Below, piece by piece: positions 1-4,899 of a stretch of DNA of 6,659 nt. Origin of the DNA: an uncultured Rickettsiales bacterium (GTDB taxonomy: Bacteria; Pseudomonadota; Alphaproteobacteria; Rs-D84); contig UROD01000042.1 of NCBI GenBank assembly GCA_900549365.1, forward strand, positions 1-6,659, written 5' to 3'. A program made the position numbers and the translations under genes. Within the stretch, counting starts at the first letter, position 1; each line of letters starts with the position of its first letter. The notes under the pieces are model-generated. The model was not told the DNA's origin, did not search any database, and worked only from the letters and a program-made list of their open reading frames with translations.

Positions 1-19
1 CCCGCCGCATTGCGGCGGG
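1..19. terminator. GC-rich hairpin at window edge, possible terminator
   Basis: A perfect 8-bp stem (CCCGCCGC at 1-8 with GCGGCGGG at 12-19) closes a three-base ATT loop. No T-run follows on the plus strand. If this is an intrinsic terminator it would act on the minus strand, with its T-run left of the window, or it marks the end of an off-window gene. Its stem resembles the terminator at 1943-1960 (CCCGCC/GGCGGG). Confidence 0.45.
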
Positions 20-45
20 AATTACAATCCAGCCACCGCCATCAG

Positions 46-72
46 AAAATACTGATATGCATACAATCAGCA
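46..72 (-). terminator. Weak candidate terminator of the DUF488 gene
   Basis: Read on the minus strand, TGCTGAT and ATCAGTA form a 7-bp stem with one G-T wobble and a 9-nt loop (57-65), followed directly by TTTT (plus-strand AAAA at 46-49). It lies about 25 nt after the stop codon of the minus-strand DUF488 gene, where a terminator would be expected. The stem is A/T-rich and the T-run short, so this is tentative. Nothing else is visible between 20 and 98. Confidence 0.3.
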
Positions 73-98
73 TTTTGAAAACAGGGGATTTGTGTGCT

Positions 99-524
99 TT
101 ATAAATGAATAATTTCAATATCTGGTATCTGTTCCGCAATATATTCGGCGGCTAACCTGCGATGGCATTGCAGAGCGGATTTTTCTGTGCACAGCAGGCA
201 GATTCTATCAAGTTTTGATATATTGCAATTCTGCAAAGGGTCGCGTTTTTGCAATAATTCGCGATACAATTTTTCGTATTCTGCCCAACTGATTTTTTTA
301 TCTTTGTAGTCCGCCAAAATATCGGGTGCAGGTGCAAATTCTGTATGATACTCATAACGATTGCCCAGTATCATGGCCAGATTATTACCGTTATAATATG
401 GCACATATGTGCTGGTTCGCCACAGACGAATGTCCCAAACGCAACTTATACGCGCCGCATTTAACACATCTAGAAAGGTATCTGAACTTTTACCACTGAA
501 ACCAATCGTAAATATCTTTGTCAT
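99..524 (-). CDS. DUF488 domain protein
   Basis: This encodes a 141-residue protein of the DUF488 family, whose biochemical role is not established. What is visible: the N-terminal strand-loop signature T-I-G-F-S-G-K (residues 6-12), the V-W-D-I-R segment (29-33), an aromatic-rich middle (Y-Y-N-G, then Y-E-Y-H-T-E-F), and the diagnostic C-terminal block L-L-C-T-E (110-114) with C-H-R (120-122). The conserved Cys and His residues suggest metal or nucleotide chemistry, but that is inference. The length suits a single-domain member. I place the start at the ATG at 522-524, because DUF488 proteins begin just before the T-I-G-F strand. An in-frame ATG at 543-545 would add seven residues with no family support. 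Neither start has a clear Shine-Dalgarno. The gene is divergent from the MFS gene and more A/T-rich than the right half of the window. The family call is confident; the function is unknown. Confidence 0.85.
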   Translation of the reverse strand: MTKIFTIGFSGKSSDTFLDVLNAARISCVWDIRLWRTSTYVPYYNGNNLAMILGNRYEYHTEFAPAPDILADYKDKKISWAEYEKLYRELLQKRDPLQNCNISKLDRICLLCTEKSALQCHRRLAAEYIAEQIPDIEIIHL

Positions 525-552
525 ATCAGTACAAAAGTAGTCCATTGAGCAT

Positions 553-583
553 TAGATAGCAATGATTTTAATTTATGTGTCAA
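553..583 (-). promoter_or_regulatory. Candidate promoter for the DUF488 gene
   Basis: On the minus strand a perfect TTGACA -35 box (583-578) is followed after 19 nt by TATCTA (558-553), a poor -10 box. The spacer is long. Transcription would start near 546, giving a leader of about 22 nt to the ATG at 524 and leaving almost no leader for the ATG at 545, which fits the shorter start. The exact -35 hexamer is the main support. Confidence 0.35.
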
Positions 584-630
584 AACAATTTGGTACTCTG
601 CAATAATATCGCCTTGATTTAATTCCTGTG

Positions 631-636
631 TATAAT
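631..636 (+). promoter_or_regulatory. Candidate -10 box for the MFS gene
   Basis: A consensus TATAAT, preceded by TGTG (627-630), lies just upstream of the MFS start. No good -35 hexamer is found at 15-19 nt spacing. Transcription would start near 643, which would make the message leaderless or nearly so relative to the ATG at 650. Support is the exact -10 match and its position only; in A/T-rich DNA it could be chance. Confidence 0.35.
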
Positions 637-649
637 TTATGATTTGGGT

Positions 650-1816
650 ATGAAGATACGTCGTAATATTCTGTTGTTCAAATTATATTATTTGTTGGGG
701 GATTTATGGCCATTATCGGCGTTGGCCGTTGTGTATTTTTATCAAATTTCTGGGTCGTATACATTTGCGTTGGGTGTGTTTTCTGTGGCGAATATTATTC
801 AGAGTTTGTCAGAAGTGCCGACGGGGATTTTGTCTGACAGAATAGGGCGACGCAAAACAATGATTTTGTCATCGTTTTTATTCTTGTTGTCGTTTATCGC
901 GTTCGCGCTGGCTGGCACAATGTTTCCCAAATTATTGCTATTGGCGGGTGCGACCACATGGGGTGTGGCGTGTGCCGTTTCATCAGGTACAGATGATGCG
1001 TTCATGTATGAAACAATGCAAGAATTACGCAAGGCAGATAAGTACGATATTTTATATGCGCGCAGCAAGGCGTTTGGTCAAATTGGTTTGGCAACAGGGG
1101 CTGTTATCGCGGCATTTGTAACTTATTTTTGGTCATTGGCGGTGCTGGCATGGGTGTCGGTGGTGTTCGGTATGTTGCATTTGATTGTAACGTTGGGTTT
1201 TGTTGAACCGAATGTTCAAACGTGCCCCGAAACAACATCGGTACATCATTTTGTAACCGCGTGGCGTGAATTGATGAAAAATAAAAAGTTAAAAATATTT
1301 GCATTTATACAGATGTTACAAAAATCAATCGGGTTTACGTCACATCGATTAGAGGGGGCTTATTTTTCTGGGTTGGTTTCGTTGTGGTTGGTGAATATTG
1401 CCCGCGTGTTAAAGCAGATATGTGGCACAATCAGTTTCTTGATAACTCCATATATTCGGAAACTGGGATTTTATAGAATACTTATCGGTTCAACGATTGG
1501 CACGACGGTAATCAAAATTATTGCATTGGGTATGAATAATGTTGCGACGCCGTTTATTCAAGCCAGTGTAAATTTATTTTATGGCGCATCATCAACGGCG
1601 GGGTCTGCATTGTTGCAACAAGAACTGTCGCCAGCACAGCGTGCAACAATGGGATCTATTGTTTCGGCGTTGGGTGGAATTTTTGCGGCGATTGTGTATT
1701 GGGTGGTTGGTTTTATAGCAGACGTGTCATCGGTATATGTTGCAATTATGTTATTGGTGCTGGGCAACTTTGCGGGCGCGGGTGGGTATTATTGGTTGCT
1801 GAAAAAATATAAATAA
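650..1816 (+). CDS. Major facilitator superfamily transporter (drug/H+ antiporter-like)
   Basis: This is a 388-residue inner-membrane protein, the usual size for a 12-helix MFS carrier. Hydrophobic helices run from residue 8 to the C-terminus, which ends in a basic K-K-Y-K tail. The MFS motif A loop between helices 2 and 3 is clear: G59-I-L-S-D63-R64-I-G66-R67-R68-K69. Helix 4 carries a S-S-G-T-D-D-A stretch, and a central cytoplasmic linker (around residues 190-215, rich in Lys) separates the two halves. A P-A-Q-R-A-T-M-G-S-I segment late in the second half is typical of efflux-type MFS proteins. The substrate cannot be read from sequence; export of a small molecule by proton antiport is the family expectation. 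I chose the ATG at 650; an in-frame TTG at 644 would add two residues. No Shine-Dalgarno precedes either. A/T-ending codons and TTG Leu are frequent, and the gene may be accessory or acquired. It ends 126 nt before a strong terminator. Confidence 0.9.
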   Translation: MKIRRNILLFKLYYLLGDLWPLSALAVVYFYQISGSYTFALGVFSVANIIQSLSEVPTGILSDRIGRRKTMILSSFLFLLSFIAFALAGTMFPKLLLLAGATTWGVACAVSSGTDDAFMYETMQELRKADKYDILYARSKAFGQIGLATGAVIAAFVTYFWSLAVLAWVSVVFGMLHLIVTLGFVEPNVQTCPETTSVHHFVTAWRELMKNKKLKIFAFIQMLQKSIGFTSHRLEGAYFSGLVSLWLVNIARVLKQICGTISFLITPYIRKLGFYRILIGSTIGTTVIKIIALGMNNVATPFIQASVNLFYGASSTAGSALLQQELSPAQRATMGSIVSALGGIFAAIVYWVVGFIADVSSVYVAIMLLVLGNFAGAGGYYWLLKKYK

Positions 1817-1939
1817 TATATCGGACAGGAGATTGTTGGGACATCGCCAAAATATGTCATTGATGTTGGGCATGGTATGACGCGATACAATGGTGTGCTG
1901 TATCCGCATAAATTGTTTGTGTATGAATTTGATAAATAA
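1817..1939 (+). pseudogene. Orphan 40-codon coding-like stretch, possible gene remnant
   Basis: After the MFS stop codon (TAA at 1814-1816) the same frame stays open for 40 codons to a TAA at 1937-1939, ending four bases before the terminator stem. The translation looks protein-like, with a V-I-D-V-G-H-G-M segment and an ending Y-E-F-D-K. There is no good start codon: the only in-frame ATG is at 1877 and would leave about 20 residues. A Shine-Dalgarno-like AGGAG at 1827-1831 faces a TTG at 1836 in a different frame, which makes only 14 residues (1836-1880). I do not recognise a family. It could be the 3' end of a decayed gene, a tail lost from the MFS protein by a stop mutation, or chance. 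Its position flush against a terminator favours an old gene end. Confidence 0.25.
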
Positions 1940-1942
1940 AAT

Positions 1943-1965
1943 ACCCGCCGAATGGCGGGTTTTTT
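1943..1965. terminator. Intrinsic terminator between convergent genes
   Basis: A 7-bp perfect stem (ACCCGCC at 1943-1949, GGCGGGT at 1954-1960) with a GAAT loop is followed on the plus strand by a run of six T (1960-1965). On the minus strand it is followed by an A/T-rich ATTTTATTT, so it probably works in both directions. It ends the plus-strand MFS region and the minus-strand LppC-like gene, whose TAA stop (1964-1966) lies inside the T-run. Confidence 0.9.
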
Positions 1966-3436
1966 ACTCTGATATTTCCACACTGTCGATATATGTGCGG
2001 GCGACGGAATCCAGTTTTACTGGTTCGTAATCCGTAGCGGCGATAGGGTCGCTGTCATCTTCGGGCAGAACGGTTATATTTTCCTGCTGTACTGGCGTGG
2101 CAGGGTGCGTGATATTTGCACCAAATGTTTTTGATTTATATGTGCCGCGCAGGCGTTCTGGGATACGAATATAATCCATTGGATTTATGCCGTCTGATTC
2201 CAATTTCATTGCATTGGCGGGCGTGATGTGACGCTGTTCAATATTATATATTGGGCGAATAAAGTTTTGTGGTGCGTTGCGTACAACTGTTGCGTCGCCC
2301 GTGCCGTTTAATTGCATGATGCGCAATGCGCGTTGGCTGTCACCATTTGGCAACAGGCGGAACAGACCATCTGTGCCAACATAACCACTGGGGTCCAGCA
2401 GGTATGCCGCATTTGATTTTTGTGAATACATCATACCCATGGCCATGTTTGCGGCGTCGTAACCAAATGCCGCCAAGTGTGATGGGGCGCTGTCCGCGAC
2501 ACGTGAATATACATCTGTGAAAGATGCAGACATTTCTGGCAATGCGGCGAACTTTGCCCCCGACATTGTTATATCAGATGTAATGTTTGAACCGTCCCAC
2601 ATGGCTGTGCCATACATGCGTGCATCGCGCGCGGCAACACCATAATAGCGCAAGAATGATGCAATACTGGTTGTATCGGCCGCACCACCAAGGAACAAAA
2701 TCCCATCGTATGGAATTGTGCCCAGCGTATCGGACTTTGATATTTTTTCCAGTTGAATTTCCAATGATGATTTTTCAATTGCGGTCAGGCGTTCGCGCGT
2801 CAAAATATCGGACAAGATTTCGCGTGCCCGTGTGTTTGCCGCGGTGCGTGCCGCGTTCATAGATGCGGCCGCCGCTGCGTCTTTGATTGAATCAGAATTG
2901 CCGGACGTGTAATAGAATATGCCAACCAAATCCATATTATAAATTGATGCGGCATTTTTTGCTGTGCCCGCCATCAGGCGACCAGATGCCGTATCGGGGG
3001 CCAAGATAATAAATTTCTTGATACCATCAGCCGACATTTCGGTGGCAATCGCCTCTACACTGTTTGTTGGCATCAGGTTCATTGTCATAACACCGTCGCC
3101 CAGTGCGGTTGCGTCCGATGTAAATGACAAGACCGGTGTTTCCATTGGTTTTGTTGCGCGAACAATGCGTGCGTCACCAGCAAATACTGGTCCGATTACA
3201 ATTTCAGGTTGTTCAGCCAAAGCATCAGAAATTGCACCGTCGCGCGCGGTATCATAGAATGCGACAGACATACTCTGTGGTGCGCTTTGCAGTGTGGCAA
3301 TTTCAATAGATGTGCGGATTGCACGGCCTGTTGCCGCGTTTTCGCCCGACAATGGTAACAGTACCGCCACGCGGTGATTATCGGTTGCGTTATCAGAAAA
3401 ACCGCCGTATTGCATTTGCGATGGCGCACCCGCCAC
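1964..3436 (-). CDS. LppC/LpoA-like periplasmic-binding-fold protein (putative penicillin-binding protein activator), signal peptide out of frame
   Basis: The 490-residue open frame has the type I periplasmic-binding fold used by ABC substrate-binding proteins and by LpoA/LppC activators of peptidoglycan synthases. Visible landmarks are R-V-A-V-L-L-P-L-S-G-E-N-A-A-T-G (22-37), F-Y-D-T-A-R-D-G (60-67), E-I-V-I-G-P-V-F-A-G-D (78-88), P-V-L-S-F-T-S-D, and a late F-G-Y-D-A-A-N-M-A. An Asp/Pro-rich, probably disordered tail ends the protein. In alphaproteobacteria such a gene commonly lies divergent from rsmI, as here, and is annotated as a penicillin-binding protein activator; no transporter genes adjoin it. 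The only start in this frame is a GTG at 3434-3436, and a TGA at 3464-3466 closes the frame upstream. The expected signal peptide starts at the ATG at 3500 in another frame, so skipping one base in the GGC-repeat tract at 3451-3459 would give a full protein of about 511 residues. As written, the product would lack an export signal and be non-functional. The fold is confident; the precise function is inferred. Confidence 0.8.
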   Translation of the reverse strand: MAGAPSQMQYGGFSDNATDNHRVAVLLPLSGENAATGRAIRTSIEIATLQSAPQSMSVAFYDTARDGAISDALAEQPEIVIGPVFAGDARIVRATKPMETPVLSFTSDATALGDGVMTMNLMPTNSVEAIATEMSADGIKKFIILAPDTASGRLMAGTAKNAASIYNMDLVGIFYYTSGNSDSIKDAAAAASMNAARTAANTRAREILSDILTRERLTAIEKSSLEIQLEKISKSDTLGTIPYDGILFLGGAADTTSIASFLRYYGVAARDARMYGTAMWDGSNITSDITMSGAKFAALPEMSASFTDVYSRVADSAPSHLAAFGYDAANMAMGMMYSQKSNAAYLLDPSGYVGTDGLFRLLPNGDSQRALRIMQLNGTGDATVVRNAPQNFIRPIYNIEQRHITPANAMKLESDGINPMDYIRIPERLRGTYKSKTFGANITHPATPVQQENITVLPEDDSDPIAATDYEPVKLDSVARTYIDSVEISE

Positions 3437-3500
3437 ACCCGTGCCGTAATCCGCCGCCCAGAATCAATCCCAGCGTACAAAAGCCAAAAAATCTGTTCAT
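3393..3500 (-). CDS. Detached signal-peptide ORF of the LppC-like gene (frameshift)
   Basis: A 35-codon ORF begins at the ATG at 3498-3500 and ends at the TGA at 3393-3395. Its first 16 residues (MNRFFGFCTLGLILGG) are a textbook export signal start, with a short basic N-region and a hydrophobic core. After the GGC-GGC-GGA codons it turns into Gly/Cys/Arg-rich text that does not resemble a mature protein. Moving to the LppC frame at that point, by losing one base, continues as D-Y-G-T-G-V-A-G-A-P-S-Q and then the periplasmic-binding domain. The ATG lies about 24 nt after a predicted transcription start, as a real gene start would. A GGA about 14 nt upstream is a weak Shine-Dalgarno. I read this as the true 5' end of the neighbouring gene rather than a separate small protein. 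Confidence 0.6.
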   Translation of the reverse strand: MNRFFGFCTLGLILGGGLRHGCGGCAIANAIRRFF

Positions 3501-3505
3501 AAACA

Positions 3506-3533
3506 TTGAAAAATCCGTTCTGTTTGGTATTAT
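3506..3533 (+). promoter_or_regulatory. Promoter of the rsmI-engB-addB run
   Basis: TTGAAA (3506-3511) and TATTAT (3528-3533) are separated by 16 nt and match the sigma-70-type consensus well (5/6 each). Transcription would start near 3540, giving a short leader of about 15 nt that still contains the Shine-Dalgarno. Its -10 box overlaps the -10 of the candidate divergent promoter. Confidence 0.6.
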
Positions 3534-3560
3534 TTTACTATAAAAGGATTACGAATGCAA
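3532..3560 (-). promoter_or_regulatory. Candidate promoter of the LppC-like gene
   Basis: On the minus strand TTGCAT (3560-3555) and TAAAAT (3537-3532) are 17 nt apart. The -10 is good (5/6) and the -35 weak (3/6). The predicted start near 3525 lies about 24 nt before the ATG at 3500, which supports that ATG as the original start. The -35 box covers the first codons of rsmI. Confidence 0.4.
3544..3548 (+). promoter_or_regulatory. Ribosome binding site of rsmI
   Basis: AAGGA lies 6 nt before the ATG at 3555. This is good Shine-Dalgarno spacing and fixes the rsmI start. Confidence 0.75.
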
Positions 3561-4355
3561 ACAGGGCTTTATGTCGTTGGAACGCCAATTGGAAATTTGT
3601 CTGATATGTCGCCACGTGCGATAGAGGTTTTGCAAAACGTGGATTTGATTGCCGCCGAAGATACGCGTGTGTTTGGTAAATTGGCATCGCATTTTGATAT
3701 AAAAACACCACGGGTTGCATGTCATGATCATAATGAACGTGATGTTGTGCCGGAACTGATTGAAAAATTGCAGGGTGGGGCGACAATCGCGGCCGTGTCA
3801 GACGCAGGTATGCCGGCGGTGTCTGACCCTGGGTTCAGATTAGTGCGTGCCGCGCGCGCGGCGGATATTCCGGTCTTTGTTGTTCCTGGGCCAACGGCAT
3901 TTGTATCGGCATTGGTACTGTCAGGATTTCCATCAGACAGATTTACATTTTGCGGGTTCTTTGATGAAAAGAAATTACGTGATGATAATAAAATCCGTCA
4001 TACGATTATTTATTACGAGAGTCCTAATCGCATTATGGCAACCATTGCGGCGTTGGCGCGTGTTATGCCCGAACGCCAAATTGCGATTGTGCGCGAAATT
4101 ACCAAAATTCACGAAGAAACTATTATCGGTTATCCCGCAGATTTGGTTGGTATTGAACCACCGCGTGGCGAAATTGTAATTGTTGTTGCGCCTGCACCAG
4201 AACATAAAATGACAGACAGTGAAATTACAGAAATTGTAAACGATATTGCGGGCACGTCTATGAAATCGGCGGCGGCAGATTTGGCTGCGCGCACCGGTAT
4301 TACCAAGAAAGAGGCGTACCGTCGCCTGTTGGACAAAGGGGACGCGAATGATTAA
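3555..4355 (+). CDS. rsmI: 16S rRNA (cytidine(1402)-2'-O)-methyltransferase RsmI
   Basis: RsmI uses S-adenosylmethionine to methylate the ribose of C1402 in the 16S rRNA decoding centre. The 266-residue protein belongs to the tetrapyrrole-methylase fold family. In order it shows V-G-T-P-I-G-N-L-S-D (8-17), A-A-E-D-T-R (33-38), the H-D-H-N-E block (57-61), the SAM-binding loop V-S-D-A-G-M-P-A-V-S-D-P-G (81-93), and V-P-G-P-T-A (110-115) with G-F-P-S-D-R-F (124-130). Then come Y-E-S-P-N-R and R-E-I-T-K-I-H-E-E. The C-terminus carries the small helix-turn-helix-like domain of the family (A-A-A-D-L-A-A-R-T-G-I, then K-E-A-Y-R-R-L-L). It is slightly shorter than typical members, partly from a compressed stretch after residue 135. 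The start is fixed by a good Shine-Dalgarno. Its last 8 nt overlap engB, so the two are probably translated together. It is divergent from the LppC-like gene. Confidence 0.96.
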   Translation: MQTGLYVVGTPIGNLSDMSPRAIEVLQNVDLIAAEDTRVFGKLASHFDIKTPRVACHDHNERDVVPELIEKLQGGATIAAVSDAGMPAVSDPGFRLVRAARAADIPVFVVPGPTAFVSALVLSGFPSDRFTFCGFFDEKKLRDDNKIRHTIIYYESPNRIMATIAALARVMPERQIAIVREITKIHEETIIGYPADLVGIEPPRGEIVIVVAPAPEHKMTDSEITEIVNDIAGTSMKSAAADLAARTGITKKEAYRRLLDKGDAND

Positions 4356-4899
4356 ATTTGTGGGCAGTTTTGAAACCGTTGCATCTTTGCCGCGTACACA
4401 GTTTCCAGAATATGCGTTTATTGGGCGCAGTAATGTTGGTAAATCGTCGCTGATAAATGCGGTTTTGGGGCAAAATGTTGCGCGTACATCAAACACCCCT
4501 GGGCGCACCCAGACAATCAATTTATTTAACTTGGACGACCGCGCGATGATTGTTGATTTGCCTGGATATGGTTATGCCCGTGCGTCGCGTGCGGACGCAA
4601 TGCGATGGTTGGCGCGATTAGAAGAATATCTGATGACGCGCAAGTTGGCACGTCTGTACATACTGATTGATTCACGTATTGGTGCGCGTGCGTCTGATTT
4701 GGATTTGATGGATTTTTGTGATGCACATGGAATTGGGTATCAGGTTGTTATGACCAAAAAAGACAAGCGTGTCCGCGAAAATGACCAGCACGCGTTGTCG
4801 CACGAAAATCATCCCGCGATGATGGCAGAAGTTCTGGAAACATCGGCTGAAAAGAAATTTGGTTTAGAGGCCATAAGGGCGCAAATTGGAATCAAATAA
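4348..4899 (+). CDS. engB: Ribosome biogenesis GTP-binding protein EngB (YihA/YsxC)
   Basis: This is a 183-residue TRAFAC-class GTPase needed for assembly of the large ribosomal subunit. All G motifs are visible: the P-loop G26-R-S-N-V-G-K32-S33, the EngB switch I block N49-T-P-G-R-T-Q-T-I-N58 (G2), D70-L-P-G-Y-G-Y-A77 (G3), T136-K-K-D139 (G4) and a final S-A-E-K-K-F-G (G5). The family block D-S-R-I-G (108-112) is also present. The protein is somewhat shorter than many relatives, with only about 25 residues before the P-loop and a very short C-terminal end. The ATG overlaps the rsmI stop region by 8 nt, and GGGG at 4338-4341 gives a Shine-Dalgarno-like site 6 nt upstream. Its last 14 nt hold the addB start. 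Context with rsmI suits a ribosome-maturation role. Confidence 0.96.
   Translation: MIKFVGSFETVASLPRTQFPEYAFIGRSNVGKSSLINAVLGQNVARTSNTPGRTQTINLFNLDDRAMIVDLPGYGYARASRADAMRWLARLEEYLMTRKLARLYILIDSRIGARASDLDLMDFCDAHGIGYQVVMTKKDKRVRENDQHALSHENHPAMMAEVLETSAEKKFGLEAIRAQIGIK
4876..4888 (+). promoter_or_regulatory. Ribosome binding site and TTG start of addB
   Basis: AGGG (4876-4879) stands 6 nt before a TTG at 4886-4888 that is in frame with addB. The frame is closed by a TAA at 4874-4876, so TTG is the most upstream usable start. It keeps the conserved N-terminal strand I-F-C-A-T-N-P. The next ATG, at 4931, would cut that strand off and has no comparable Shine-Dalgarno. Confidence 0.65.

Noticed and set aside
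1836..1880. 14-residue ORF with AGGAG Shine-Dalgarno and TTG start after the MFS gene
   Set aside because: It is very short, has no recognisable features, and competes with a longer protein-like frame. The AGGAG could be chance.
2587..2862. 91-codon plus-strand open frame antisense to the LppC-like gene
   Set aside because: It is rich in His, Arg and Cys with no recognisable domain, no ribosome binding site and full overlap with a real gene.
3464..3466. TGA in the LppC-like frame read as a recoded Trp codon
   Set aside because: Reading through it leads to no start codon and no signal peptide upstream. Trp is TGG throughout the other genes, so a one-base frame slip explains the data better.
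3196..3480. 94-codon minus-strand frame starting with TTG at 3480
   Set aside because: It is the third frame over the N-terminal part of the LppC-like gene. It is rich in His, Arg and Cys with no signal peptide or domain, and the mature protein is clearly in the other frame.
3975..4520. 181-codon minus-strand open frame across the rsmI-engB junction
   Set aside because: It lies wholly antisense to two confidently recognised genes. The translation is rich in Asn, Arg, Cys and Phe with no family signature, so it is a shadow frame.
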